From NCBI GenBank assembly GCA_031376285.1, contig JANMDN010000052.1, positions 1 to 64,000 on the forward strand: DNA of 64,000 nt. The letters are read 5' to 3'. The stretch's first letter is position 1, and each line of letters begins with the position of its first letter. Of the stretch, positions 50,105 through 59,235 are shown in pieces. Source of the DNA: JANMDN01 sp031376285 (GTDB taxonomy: Bacteria > Actinomycetota > Thermoleophilia > Miltoncostaeales > Miltoncostaeaceae). The notes beneath the pieces are model-generated. The model worked only from the letters and a program-made list of their open reading frames with translations, was not told where the DNA came from and made no database searches. Made by a program: the position numbers and the translations under genes.

Positions 50105-50362
50105 ATGACCCTCATGACCGCAACTGATGTCTCACGCCGATTCTCTGAGGTTCTGAATCGCGTTGCAGCGGGCGAAACCATCGAAATCGTTCGCAATGGT
50201 GCGCCTGTCGCCAGCCTTGGGCCCATGAAGAGCCACTTCTTGCCGATCGAACGACTGGCGGAGATTTTTCGCGACGCTCCTCCCATTGATGCTGACTTTG
50301 CCAATGATCTTAAGGCTGCCCGCAAGTCGTTCGGACCCCCGGACGATCCATGGCAGTCCTAG
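50105..50362 (+). CDS. Phd/YefM-type antitoxin
   Basis: 85 residues. The N-terminus TATDVSRRFSEVLNRVAAGE and the following TIEIVRNGAPVASLGPM form the Phd fold; the C-terminal half (RLAEIFRDAPPIDADFANDL) is the toxin-binding part. Overlaps the PIN toxin gene by 13 bp. Confidence 0.87.
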   Translation: MTLMTATDVSRRFSEVLNRVAAGETIEIVRNGAPVASLGPMKSHFLPIERLAEIFRDAPPIDADFANDLKAARKSFGPPDDPWQS

Positions 50363-50745
50363 TTGACACTTGCACGCTGATCGACGGCGAGCGCGATCGT
50401 GGCGTGTGGCAGAGGATCGAGCGTGTGTGCGGGGCCCAACCTTGGTCGGTGAGCGTCATCACAGCCAGCGAGCTTCTCTTCGGCGCAGAACGGGCTGACC
50501 AACGTCGTCGCGCGTCGCGACTCGCCTACATTCAGCGCGTGCTTAGTCAGCTCAACCCGATTCCGATCACCACCGATATCGCGCGTACGCACGCACGCCT
50601 TTGGGCGGATCTTGCACAGGCAGGAGCTTTGATCGCCGCGCACGACCTTTGGATTGCGGCGACAGCGATCACGCTCGGTCTTCAGCTCGTCACGAGCGAC
50701 GCGGACTTCGACCGGGTGCCCGGCCTTGAGGTCATCAGTCCGTAG
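50350..50745 (+). CDS. PIN-domain (VapC-type) toxin
   Basis: 131 residues. Conserved acidic residues: Asp in VLVDTCTLID (residue 6), Glu in ITASELLFGAER (near 40), Asp in AHDLWIAATAI (near 98) and LVTSDADFDRV (near 117). Expected ribonuclease toxin, cognate to the antitoxin before it. Its 3' end overlaps the convergent secA stop by 11 bp. Confidence 0.88.
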   Translation: MAVLVDTCTLIDGERDRGVWQRIERVCGAQPWSVSVITASELLFGAERADQRRRASRLAYIQRVLSQLNPIPITTDIARTHARLWADLAQAGALIAAHDLWIAATAITLGLQLVTSDADFDRVPGLEVISP

Positions 50746-53425
50746 GCGGTGACGCGCCTCCGTGGCAGCGCTTGAACTTCTTCCCCGAGCCGCACGGGCA
50801 GGGGTCGTTTCGGCCCACCGTGTCGAACTCGCTGTCAAGGACACGTTGGACGACCGGCGCGGCCGCGGCGTTCGCGCCGTTTGACGGCTCCTCACCCATG
50901 GCGAGCGCCTCGAGCTCTTCGTCGGTGAACTCCTCCTCGTACTCGGCCTGCGCAACCGCGACTGAGCCTTCTTGGGCGGCGAGCTGCGCGGCGGCCGCGA
51001 TGCCCTGAACGGGCTCGTCGGCGTAGGTGTAGTTCGCGTCTTCGAGGTGCGGTCCCTCGAGCTCGGGGGTCTCCTGCAGCTCGAAGTGGAACATGAAGCG
51101 GACGAACTCCTGCTTGACCCCGTCCATCAGTTCCTCGAACATCGCGTGGCCCTCGATGCGGTACTCCGAGAGCGGGTCCTTCTGTGCGAGGCCGCGCAGG
51201 TGAATGCCCTCGCGCAGGTAGTCCATGTTGAGCAGGTGCTCGCGCCAGTGGCTGTCGACGGTCTGTAGGAGCGACCAGCGCTCGACGTCGCGCATCAACT
51301 CTTCGCCGTGTTCCGCCTCGCGGGCGTCGTAGGCCGCCAGGGCGTCGTCTTCAAGCCGGTCCAGGAGTTCGTCCCGGCCGATGCTCGACGTATCGAATGC
51401 TCCAGGTCCGAACGAGATCGGGTAGATCGTGCGCAGCTGCGCAAAGAGCGCGTCCCAATCCCAGTCGGCCGGGGGATCGTCCTCGGGGCCGGCGGCGGCG
51501 TCGACCGCATCGACGAGCGTCTCAACCACCCAGTTGCGGGCGCGCTCCGAGACGTCTTCGCCCTCGAGGACCCGACGGCGCTCGGCGTAGATCACTTCGC
51601 GCTGTTTGTTCAGCACATCGTCGTACTCAAGCACGCGCTTACGGATGCCGAAGTTCTGCTCCTCGACCTTCTTCTGGGCCCCTTCGATTGTCTTCGAGAG
51701 GATCCGCGCCTCGAGCGGCACGTCATCGCCCTGGCCGAACCGGTCGAGCACCTTATACATCCGGTCGCCCGAGAAGATCCGAATGAGGTCGTCCTCGGCT
51801 GACAGGTAGAAGCGCGAACGACCCGCGTCTCCCTGACGCCCCGAGCGCCCGCGGAGCTGGTTGTCGATCCGGCGACTTTCGTGGCGCTCGGTGCCGAGCA
51901 CGTAGAGCCCACCGAGCTCGACAACGCCCTCGCCGAGCTTGATGTCGACGCCACGGCCGGCCATGTTGGTGGCGATGGTGACGGAGCCCTGCTGGCCCGC
52001 ATCCTTGATGATCTCGGCCTCGCGCTCATGCTGCTTCGCGTTCAGCACGTTGTGGGGAATCTCGTAGCGCGTCAGGAGATCCGAAAGCATCTCGGACGTC
52101 TCGACGGCGACCGTGCCGACAAGCACCGGCTGACCCCGCTCGTGGCATTCCTTGATGTCTTCGGCGACGGCCTTGAACTTACCGTCGCGCGTCTTGAAGA
52201 TCTGGTCATTCTGGTCGAGGCGGACCATCGGCCGGTTCGTGGGAACCGACACGACCTCCATCTTGTAGATCTTCGAGAACTCGGTCGCCTCGGTCGAGGC
52301 GGTGCCGGTCATGCCGGAGATCTTCTCGTAGAGCCTGAAGTAATTCTGGAGCGTGACGGTCGCGAGGGTCTGGTTCTCCTCGCGGATTCGCAGGCCCTCT
52401 TTGGCCTCGATCGCCTGGTGCAGGCCCTCGGAGTAGCGCCGCCCTTCGAGGCTGCGCCCCGTGAACTCATCGACGATCAGCACCTCGCCGTCGCGGACGA
52501 TGTACTCCTTGTCGCGCTTGAAGAGGGCGTGCGCTTTGAGGGCCTGGACGAGGTGGTTAACGAGCTGGCCATGGATGTCGAGGTAGAGGTTCTCGATCCC
52601 GATCGCCTTCTCGACCTTGTCGACGCCGCTCTCGGTCGGTGCAACGGTGCGCTGCTTCTCGTCGACCTCGAAGTCGACACCCTTCTTGAGGGTCGGGATG
52701 ATGCGCGCAAAGCGGTAGTACGTGTCGGCCGCGGCCTCGGGGATCCCCGAGATGATGAGCGGCGTCCGGGCCTCGTCGATCAGGATCGAGTCGGCTTCAT
52801 CGACGACCGCGAAATTGTGGCCGCGCTGGACGCAATCCTCGATTCGGACGGCCATGTTGTCGCGCAGGTAGTCAAAACCAAACTCGGAGTTCGTCCCGTA
52901 GGTCACGTCGGCTTCGTAGGCCTCGCGGCGCATGTCCTCCGGCAGCATGTTCTCGATGATCCCGACGCTCACACCGAGCGCGCGATAGATCGGGGTCATC
53001 CAGAGCGCGTCGCGGCGGGCCAGGTAGTCGTTGACCGTCACCATGTGGACGCCCTCGCCAGCGAGGCTGTTCAGGTACACGGCGAGCGTCGCGGTGAGGG
53101 TCTTGCCTTCACCGGTCTTCATCTCGGCGACGGCGCCCTCGTGGAGCACAATCCCGCCGACGAGCTGGACGTCGAAATGGCGCATCTGCATCGTTCGCTT
53201 GCTCGCCTCGCGGCACAGCGCGAACGCCTCCTCCAGCGCATCGTCCAGGGTCAGACCGCCGGCAACCCTGTCCCGGAGGTCCTGACTGCGAGCGGTCAGC
53301 TCGTCGTCGGAGAGCCCTTCGATCGCGGGCTCGAGCGCGTTGATGCGGTCAGCGCGGGCGACGCGCTTCTTCATCTCGCGGCCTTCGCCGAAGCGCAGAA
53401 CGCGGTTGAGGAGGTCGGTACTCAT
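50735..53425 (-). CDS. secA: Preprotein translocase ATPase SecA
   Basis: 896 residues. Walker A MKTGEGKT near residue 101, DEAD-type DEADSILIDEARTP near 208, the second helicase domain with TNMAGRGVDI near 490, and the C-terminal zinc-binding SEC-C motif DPCPCGSGKKFKRCHG. This is the housekeeping SecA1 form. The ATG lies behind a 485-bp gap in which TAGCAT (minus strand, about 60 bp upstream) could be a -10. Confidence 0.98.
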   Translation of the reverse strand: MSTDLLNRVLRFGEGREMKKRVARADRINALEPAIEGLSDDELTARSQDLRDRVAGGLTLDDALEEAFALCREASKRTMQMRHFDVQLVGGIVLHEGAVAEMKTGEGKTLTATLAVYLNSLAGEGVHMVTVNDYLARRDALWMTPIYRALGVSVGIIENMLPEDMRREAYEADVTYGTNSEFGFDYLRDNMAVRIEDCVQRGHNFAVVDEADSILIDEARTPLIISGIPEAAADTYYRFARIIPTLKKGVDFEVDEKQRTVAPTESGVDKVEKAIGIENLYLDIHGQLVNHLVQALKAHALFKRDKEYIVRDGEVLIVDEFTGRSLEGRRYSEGLHQAIEAKEGLRIREENQTLATVTLQNYFRLYEKISGMTGTASTEATEFSKIYKMEVVSVPTNRPMVRLDQNDQIFKTRDGKFKAVAEDIKECHERGQPVLVGTVAVETSEMLSDLLTRYEIPHNVLNAKQHEREAEIIKDAGQQGSVTIATNMAGRGVDIKLGEGVVELGGLYVLGTERHESRRIDNQLRGRSGRQGDAGRSRFYLSAEDDLIRIFSGDRMYKVLDRFGQGDDVPLEARILSKTIEGAQKKVEEQNFGIRKRVLEYDDVLNKQREVIYAERRRVLEGEDVSERARNWVVETLVDAVDAAAGPEDDPPADWDWDALFAQLRTIYPISFGPGAFDTSSIGRDELLDRLEDDALAAYDAREAEHGEELMRDVERWSLLQTVDSHWREHLLNMDYLREGIHLRGLAQKDPLSEYRIEGHAMFEELMDGVKQEFVRFMFHFELQETPELEGPHLEDANYTYADEPVQGIAAAAQLAAQEGSVAVAQAEYEEEFTDEELEALAMGEEPSNGANAAAAPVVQRVLDSEFDTVGRNDPCPCGSGKKFKRCHGGASPPTD

Positions 53426-53829
53426 TCCAGGGTGGCTCCCGGGGAGGCAGGGGCGTTGGTTTTGATGCTAGCAACCAACCTCTTCGGCCCGAGCGCTCGG
53501 GAACCTGAGCTGGAAGGTTCGAAGGAGGTTTCGCTCAACTCACAACGTGGCTACGGTGACACCGGGTTGACGGGAGCGTCGCTCGTTCGGGCAAGATCCT
53601 CGTCGAAGCACTCCGTGAGCCCAGTGCCTTGCTCTTCGCGCGAGCCTCGGTAACGGCTTGCGCAGCGAGCGTCACGTCGTCGGCCAGGTCGCCTTGGCTG
53701 CGTGCACCCTTCGCGGAGCGAGAACGGCGTCAAGAGGACTCATGGGCCGTGCTCCAACGCCTGCCGGCGGACTCACCCCAGTACGCGATCTGGACAGAGT
53801 GCGGGCTCACGTCACGCTCTCCCAGCTTA
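53426..53829. other. Intergenic region between secA and hpf
   Basis: Apart from the hpf terminator at its right edge I see a perfect 14-bp palindrome CCCGAGCGCTCGGG (53488-53501) upstream of secA. I looked for conserved RNA-gene cores and for coding frames on both strands; one minus-strand frame contains GDLADDVTLAAQAVTEARA but lacks a start and is not supported. No gene called. Confidence 0.5.
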
Positions 53830-53862
53830 AGAGGGGCCGACCGAGACTCGGTCGACCCCTCT
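53830..53862 (-). terminator. Terminator hairpin after hpf
   Basis: Nearly perfect 16-bp stem: AGAGGGG, one mismatch, CGACCGAG against CTCGGTCG and ACCCCTCT, with a tiny loop, 49 bp after the hpf stop. Followed by TTAAGC on the minus strand. Symmetrical, so it could act on both strands. Confidence 0.65.
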
Positions 53863-53910
53863 CACGTCGTGGCGCTCGGACGGCGGCGGCGTCGCGAGCG
53901 GTTCGTCTCT

Positions 53911-54471
53911 CTATGCGTCAGGGGCGATCAGGCCGAGGTTACCGTCGGCGCGGCGGTAGATGACGCTCACACGGCCCGCATCAGCGTCCCGGAAGACGTA
54001 GAAGTCGTGGTTGAGCATGTCAAGCTGGAGCGCGGCGTCGTCGAGGCTCATCGGTTTCATTTCGAAGCTCTTGCGCTTGACGATGGTCGCCTCCTCGTTC
54101 TCGCCAGCCACCAGGGTCACGGGCTCCGGAGGCGGAGTGCCGTCGTGGTGATGCGGGTCCCGGTGGGCTTTGCGGCGTTCGCGGTACTTCGTCGCTTGGC
54201 GTTCGAGTTTCGAAACGACATGGTCGATCGCGGTGTACATGTCGTCGGCGTGCTCCTGCGCGCGGAGTATCGGCCCCTTCGTGCGGACGGTCGCTTCCGC
54301 AACCTGGCGGTGCGGGACACTCTTGTTGCGCTCGACGAACAGTTCCAGCTCAACCCGAGTTGCCCCATCCCAAGCCGGCAGGAAGCGCTCGAGCTTGGCG
54401 AGCTTTCGCTCGGCGTGCTCGTGCAGCGCATCGGTGACCGGAAGGTTGCGTCCTGTGACCTGGAGCTCCAT
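53911..54471 (-). CDS. hpf: Long-form ribosome hibernation promoting factor
   Basis: 186 residues from the ATG at 54471, overlapping the comF stop. N-terminal S30AE domain (1-105, MELQVTGRNLPVTDALHEH) and C-terminal dimerisation domain (about 125-186, IVKRKSFEMKPMSLDDAALQ), joined by a His/Pro-rich linker. Long HPF makes 100S ribosome dimers in stationary phase. Confidence 0.95.
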   Translation of the reverse strand: MELQVTGRNLPVTDALHEHAERKLAKLERFLPAWDGATRVELELFVERNKSVPHRQVAEATVRTKGPILRAQEHADDMYTAIDHVVSKLERQATKYRERRKAHRDPHHHDGTPPPEPVTLVAGENEEATIVKRKSFEMKPMSLDDAALQLDMLNHDFYVFRDADAGRVSVIYRRADGNLGLIAPDA

Positions 54472-55214
54472 CAGTCGCTCTCCTCGTCGCCAGTCCCAGA
54501 CCAGTGTCGGACTGTGTCCAGGGAAGGGTAGCTCGGCCAGACACGCGCAACCGCAATTGCGGTGATCACGTTCACTCCCGACCATCGAAACGCTCGCGCG
54601 CATGCGGCGAGGGTCGCGCCCGTCGTGTGGACGTCGTCAATCAAGACGACATGCTCGATGCCGACGACGCCGCGGCGAAGCGCAAAGGCTCCCCGCACCT
54701 GCGCTGCCCTTGCGTCGCGTCCCGCGCCGCGCTGGTGTGGGCCGTCGTGGGTGCGCTCGAGGAGGTTTCGCGCCTCTATCCCCCATCGCGTGCCAAGGGC
54801 GCGGGCGAGGATCTCGGCCTGGTTGTAGCCCCGCTCGCGATGGCGACGGGTTGAGAGCGGCACGGGCACGAGGACTGTGCCCGCGACTGGCGGGGGGACC
54901 TGGTCCGCGACGAGGGCCGCGAGGGGTCGTGCGAGGTCCGTGCGGTTTCGATCCTTGAAGGCGTTGACGATCTCGGGGATCGGGCCTCGGTAGCCAAACG
55001 CGTGAGTGCAGTGCAGTCGCGCGCCGGGGCACTCCGGGCACCGCTCGACGTCGATCGCCGTCAGCTGCCCACACCTCGCGCAGCGAGGGCCTGACGGGGG
55101 CTCAAGCAAACGGGCACAGGTGGCGCAGATTGGATCACCCGGCCGCCGGCACGCCGCGCAGCGGGTCGGCGCGACGAGCTCGGCAAGTGAGCCCAGGACG
55201 GTGCGAAGAAACAT
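54471..55214 (-). CDS. comF: ComF-family phosphoribosyltransferase-like protein
   Basis: 247 residues from the ATG at 55214 (MFLRTVLGSLAELVAPTRC). N-terminal double zinc ribbon with CxxC pairs (CAAC, CATC, CARC, CPEC) and a phosphoribosyltransferase domain with VLIDDVHTTGAT near 205. Linked to DNA uptake in some bacteria, function elsewhere unknown. Coupled to hpf, the frequent comF-hpf-secA order. Confidence 0.9.
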   Translation of the reverse strand: MFLRTVLGSLAELVAPTRCAACRRPGDPICATCARLLEPPSGPRCARCGQLTAIDVERCPECPGARLHCTHAFGYRGPIPEIVNAFKDRNRTDLARPLAALVADQVPPPVAGTVLVPVPLSTRRHRERGYNQAEILARALGTRWGIEARNLLERTHDGPHQRGAGRDARAAQVRGAFALRRGVVGIEHVVLIDDVHTTGATLAACARAFRWSGVNVITAIAVARVWPSYPSLDTVRHWSGTGDEESD

Positions 55215-55326
55215 GGTCCGAGCATGCCGGCCACAGGTGTGTCGGCGCTTGGCGTGGATGTGGCGTCTGTGGCCCAGCTTCGTGTCAGGAGTGATCCAAA
55301 TCCCATCCCGAGACGAATCCACGGAC

Positions 55327-55563
55327 ATGCCAACACTCCACGTCGATGTGCTCGGTCTCGGCCGCAGGGATGTCCCAATTCTCCGCGACGAGCCGCTCGC
55401 GCTTCACGGGATGCGCGGCATGGCGCGAACGGTAACCGTCCTGCTTCCGGACGGTTCGACCCCCTACGCCATTGCCGTCGGCCGTGGAGCGTTGGCGTTT
55501 TCTGACCCCCGCGTGCGCCTCGCGAGCCGCCCCTCCTCGCCCGGGTCCGAGTCGACCGGGTGA
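55327..55563 (+). CDS. Small hypothetical protein (uncertain)
   Basis: 78 residues, MPTLHVDVLGLGRRDVPILR onward, with a beta-rich middle (RTVTVLLPDGSTPYAIAVGR). Third codon positions are GC-rich as in neighbouring genes. No family, no clear ribosome-binding site or promoter. The opposite strand is also open here, so this is a weak call. Confidence 0.3.
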   Translation: MPTLHVDVLGLGRRDVPILRDEPLALHGMRGMARTVTVLLPDGSTPYAIAVGRGALAFSDPRVRLASRPSSPGSESTG

Positions 55564-55624
55564 CGGCCCTTCGCATGCGACCTGAACGAACGGGACGCAC
55601 CGCGTGGAAGTTGGTTCGTGCCCG

Positions 55625-55708
55625 ATGAACGCGAAGCTGATCTCGCTCCTGTCGGTCGCCGCGTTTGTCATCAGCGCCCTGTCGGGCGTCGGTCACCCCG
55701 TGAGTTAG
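55625..55708 (+). CDS. Putative 27-residue membrane microprotein
   Basis: ATG to TAG frame whose residues 4-21 form one hydrophobic helix (KLISLLSVAAFVISALSGVG), with a short HPVS tail. It stops overlapping the convergent cupin stop by 3 bp, the packing seen for real gene pairs in this window. Function unknown; no homologue recalled with certainty. Confidence 0.4.
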   Translation: MNAKLISLLSVAAFVISALSGVGHPVS

Positions 55709-56172
55709 CGTTCGCCGTCCCAGTAGTCGACGTTGTCGGGTCGGCGCGCGAGCACGTTGTCGTCGGCGTTGCCGGTCCAGACGCCGATCTTGCCGCTGTC
55801 CGGGTAGACCGTAACCGCGGGCAAGTTTCGCGTCGAAAACATCAGGACACGAACGGTTTCATCGGTTTCGTTTCGAACGAGATGGGCCCCAGTCGGCCCT
55901 TCGGGGAAGTGCACGACGTCGAGGGGTTCGAGGGTGTCGAACCCCTCGGGGTGGCGGAGCGTCGGATGACCGCTCAGGACAACGAGCCACTCCTCCTCGC
56001 CGTACTCGTAGTGGTAGGGGCAGATGGCCTGGCCGGGAGGTAGCTCATACGCGCTCGCCCCGGTCTTGACCGCGCCGAGCGTCGCCCCCATCCGCAGCAT
56101 CCCGGCACGAAACCCCTCAGGTGAGCCATCGTCAAAGGTGTAGTCCCCGGAGCCGATGTTGATGCGATTCAT
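55705..56172 (-). CDS. Cupin-fold protein
   Basis: 155 residues from the ATG at 56172. Cupin motif 1 is PYHYEYGEEEWLVVLSG near 58 (His and Glu ligands; second His replaced) and motif 2 is EPLDVVHFPEGPTGAHLVRN near 87. A single-domain sugar- or metal-binding cupin of the quercetin-dioxygenase-like group; substrate unknown. Stops head-to-head with the microprotein frame. Confidence 0.8.
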   Translation of the reverse strand: MNRINIGSGDYTFDDGSPEGFRAGMLRMGATLGAVKTGASAYELPPGQAICPYHYEYGEEEWLVVLSGHPTLRHPEGFDTLEPLDVVHFPEGPTGAHLVRNETDETVRVLMFSTRNLPAVTVYPDSGKIGVWTGNADDNVLARRPDNVDYWDGER

Positions 56173-56226
56173 CCCTGAATCGTGCCACGCGCAACGGCCG
56201 GCGACCAAGCCACTCGATGCCGTTCT

Positions 56227-57255
56227 TCAAACCTGGCATAGCGACCGGTCGTACGGCGCTCGGTGGACGCCGTTCTCGGTGATGATCGCCGAGACCATCC
56301 AGGCTGGGGTCACGTCGAACGCCGGGTTCGCCACGGGGCTGTCTGCGGCGAACGCACGTCGTCCAAAGAGTGACACGTCACGAACCTCGACCGGATCGCG
56401 CTCCTCGATCGGCGTCGCCGTTCCCGTTGGCGTCGCGAGGTCCACGGTCGACGTCGGCGCGGCCACGATCACCGGAATGTCGTGTGCCCTCGCCAGCACC
56501 GCCACGCCGTAGGTCCCAATCTTGTTGACCACATCGCCATTCGCGGCGATCCGATCAGCCCCTACCACGACGTGCGAGACCCTCCCCGCGGCCATCATCG
56601 CCGCCGCCATGTTGTCGGCGATCACCGTGTGCCCGATTCCCGCTTGGGCAAGCTCCCAGGCCGTCAGCCGAGAACCCTGCATCAGCGGCCGCGTCTCGTC
56701 GACCAGCACCCTCAGCGTCGGGTCGATCTCGAACGCCGCACGCACGATTCCGAGTGCCGTCCCGTAGCCGCCGGTGGCGAGCGCGCCGGCGTTGCAGTGC
56801 GTCAATATCCTCGCCCCGCGGGTGATGAGCGTCGCGCCGTGGCGCCCGATTGCCTTACAGCGCGCGACCTCGTCGGCGTGGATTTGCCTGGCACCCTCCG
56901 CGAGCGCCTCCGCGAGGCCGGGGCCTGGGTGAGTGCCCACAAGGCGCGCCTGCGCGTCGACTGCCCATGCGAGGTTCACCGCCGTCGGCCGAGCCGCCCG
57001 CAGCGCCCTGATCGCCTCGGGAAGCTCGTTTGGGGTCGTCTGCGCCGCAAGCGCGACCCCCATCGCCCCCGCGATCCCGATTGCAGGCGCCCCCCGCACA
57101 ACCATGCCCCGAATCGCGTCGACGACGTCCTGCCAGTGGGTCAACGTCCGGTGGACGACCTCCCCGGGGAGGCGCGTTTGGTCGAGCAACCGCACCGCGC
57201 CGGGCTGGAGCCGGAGGATCGACTGAGGATCAAGATCGAGCGACGCCACCGACAT
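56227..57255 (-). CDS. mtnA: S-methyl-5-thioribose-1-phosphate isomerase
   Basis: 342 residues from the ATG at 57255, with GGAAAGGAA five bases before it, a good Shine-Dalgarno. Isomerises methylthioribose-1-phosphate to the ribulose form in methionine salvage. Catalytic Cys in THCNAGALATGGYGTALG near 157 and Asp in VVGADRIAANGDVVNKIGTY near 237 are present. No other mtn gene is nearby. Confidence 0.95.
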   Translation of the reverse strand: MSVASLDLDPQSILRLQPGAVRLLDQTRLPGEVVHRTLTHWQDVVDAIRGMVVRGAPAIGIAGAMGVALAAQTTPNELPEAIRALRAARPTAVNLAWAVDAQARLVGTHPGPGLAEALAEGARQIHADEVARCKAIGRHGATLITRGARILTHCNAGALATGGYGTALGIVRAAFEIDPTLRVLVDETRPLMQGSRLTAWELAQAGIGHTVIADNMAAAMMAAGRVSHVVVGADRIAANGDVVNKIGTYGVAVLARAHDIPVIVAAPTSTVDLATPTGTATPIEERDPVEVRDVSLFGRRAFAADSPVANPAFDVTPAWMVSAIITENGVHRAPYDRSLCQV

Positions 57256-57418
57256 CGGCGTTCCTTTCCGCGACGGACCTCGAAGGTTTGAGCGGCCATG
57301 GACTGTAGCCATGACGCGACGCCAACCAGGCCGCGCGTCGCTTTGGGGATGTCCGCACCCCGGGAAGGGGCTATCCTCCCTTCCCGCTGCGGGATGGACC
57401 CTCGCGGCGAACGCGACT

Positions 57419-59233
57419 GTGGCCAAGCTCGAAACCGAACATATCGAGGGGATATCGCGGGCCCGGCGCCACCGAGGCCCGAGGACGCTCGTTGCCGACA
57501 TCCGGAGCGCCGGCCGCGCGCTGCGGCGCATGCCGCGCTCGCGTGGCGTGATCCTCGCCGTGGGTGGGGCGATCGCCGGCCTCGGGCTCGGGGCGATGGG
57601 CCGGGGGGTCGGCCCACAGGTGACCTCCATCGGCCCGGCGCCGAACGCCCAACTCGGGCCGGCCTCGATCGACCGGCTGAAGATCCAGATCAAGTCGACA
57701 AACGCCCGCCTTCTCGCGAACGCGACGCTGACACTCGACGGCGGCGACATCACCGACGATGCGCGCACCCCGAAGGGCGGGTTCTTCTACCAGCCTCGCG
57801 ACCTCTCGGAAGGAGCGCACCGGGTCGAGCTGACCGTCGACCAGCCGCTCCTGCCATGGCCGGACCGCCGGACGTGGACCTTTACGATCGACAAGACCCC
57901 ACCAAAGATCGCCATTCTCGCGGGACAGGATCGAAACGAACGCTGGAAGCCGGTCACGATCACCGGGACTGTCGACGAGGCCTCCCGGGTGTTCGTCGAC
58001 GGGCGCGCCGTCGCCCTGCGAAAAGGGATCTTCACCAAGACGCTCCCAACGCCGCCCGTGCAGCCGGTCGAGGTACGGGCCATCGACCAAGCCGGTAACT
58101 CCGCGCTCGCCCCGGTCGACATCAAGGTCATTCCTCGCGCGACGACCAGGCCGGTGCGCGCGGTTCACGTGACCGCGATCGCCTGGAAGAGCGCCACCAT
58201 TCGAGCCGCGATCTACCGGCAGTTCGAGCGTCGGATGCTCACCGCGGTCGAACTCGACCTCAAGGACGAGCGCGGAATCGTCGGATACAACTCCCAGAGT
58301 TCGCTCGGGAAGCGCATCGGCGCGGTCCGACCGGAGTACGACCTCGCCGAGGCGGTGCGTGAGATTCACTCCCGAGGGGGTCGCGTCGTCGGTCGCCTTG
58401 TCGCCTTTCGAGACCCTGAGCTTGCCAGTTGGGCGTGGGCCAACGGCCGCAAGGACATGGTTGTCCAAAACCCGGCGGGATACCCGTATTCGTCGTCGGG
58501 AGGATTCACCAACCTCGCAAGCGACGACGTGCGGAGCTACAACCTCTCGATCGCCGTCGAAGCGGCGCGCGCGGGTGTGGACGAGATCCTCTACGACTAC
58601 GTCCGGCGCCCGGATGGTCCGATCGAATCGATGCGGTTCCCCGGCCTCCCCGATTCGCCCTCAGACGAGATCGTCCGATTCCTCCAGCAGACGCAGCTGG
58701 CATTGAAGCCGACGAACGCGCTCCTCGGGGCATCGATTTTCGGAATCGCCGCCGGCCGGCGGGGCCCGGATGAGATCGCCCAAGACGTGCCGCGTATGTC
58801 GCGCTACCTCGATGTCGTCGCCCCCATGCTTTACCCCGCAGGTTGGGCAAAGGGTGAGTACGAGGTGGCAGATCCTGAACGCCAGCCCGGCCAGATCGTC
58901 GAGCGCGTCCTGAGGAAGTTCCAGGAGGAGACGGCGGGAACCGGCGCGCGCGTCGTGCCGTGGCTCCAGGACTACACCATCGCCGTCCAGTACACGGGCG
59001 CGCAGGTGCGTGAGCAGGTCGCGGCCGCCGAGCGCGTCGGGGTCGGCGAGTTCATGCTCTGGAACCCCTACGTCGAGTACCACTTCGACGGTCTCGACCC
59101 GCTGCCGACGGCGGCGCCCGTCGCTGCCGGTTCGGAGGCGGCTCCCGGTGACGGTTCCCCGTCTGGGGCCGACGCCGTCACGGGTGAGGTCCCAACCACC
59201 ACTGAGAGCGACCTGGTGGTGTCAACGCCGTAG
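57419..59233 (+). CDS. Membrane-anchored putative glycoside hydrolase (DUF4015-like)
   Basis: 604 residues from a GTG at 57419; an ATG at 57311 would add 36 low-complexity residues, and TATCCT at 57372 could be the -10. One helix near 46-68, then Ig-like beta domains (about 70-250, with IDKTPPKIAILAG and TVDEASRVFVDG), then a TIM-barrel-type domain (about 255-560) with AVELDLKDERGIVGYNS, YDYVRRPDG and VVAPMLYPAGW, the pattern of the DUF4015 putative glycosidases. Acidic residues DLKDE and YDY are candidate catalytic positions. Ala/Pro/Thr tail. Probably acts on surface glycans. Confidence 0.75.
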   Translation: MAKLETEHIEGISRARRHRGPRTLVADIRSAGRALRRMPRSRGVILAVGGAIAGLGLGAMGRGVGPQVTSIGPAPNAQLGPASIDRLKIQIKSTNARLLANATLTLDGGDITDDARTPKGGFFYQPRDLSEGAHRVELTVDQPLLPWPDRRTWTFTIDKTPPKIAILAGQDRNERWKPVTITGTVDEASRVFVDGRAVALRKGIFTKTLPTPPVQPVEVRAIDQAGNSALAPVDIKVIPRATTRPVRAVHVTAIAWKSATIRAAIYRQFERRMLTAVELDLKDERGIVGYNSQSSLGKRIGAVRPEYDLAEAVREIHSRGGRVVGRLVAFRDPELASWAWANGRKDMVVQNPAGYPYSSSGGFTNLASDDVRSYNLSIAVEAARAGVDEILYDYVRRPDGPIESMRFPGLPDSPSDEIVRFLQQTQLALKPTNALLGASIFGIAAGRRGPDEIAQDVPRMSRYLDVVAPMLYPAGWAKGEYEVADPERQPGQIVERVLRKFQEETAGTGARVVPWLQDYTIAVQYTGAQVREQVAAAERVGVGEFMLWNPYVEYHFDGLDPLPTAAPVAAGSEAAPGDGSPSGADAVTGEVPTTTESDLVVSTP

Positions 59234-59235
59234 CG

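Noticed and set aside
51881..53653. 590-codon plus-strand open frame opposite secA
   Set aside because: Mirror of secA codons (Asp, Val, Leu and Arg runs), no family features.
53426..53910. RNase P RNA, 6S or SRP RNA in the secA-hpf gap
   Set aside because: No conserved core sequences found; only a terminator hairpin and one palindrome stand out.
57256..57310. SAM or other riboswitch before mtnA
   Set aside because: The mtnA leader is short with a simple Shine-Dalgarno, and no conserved riboswitch core is visible.
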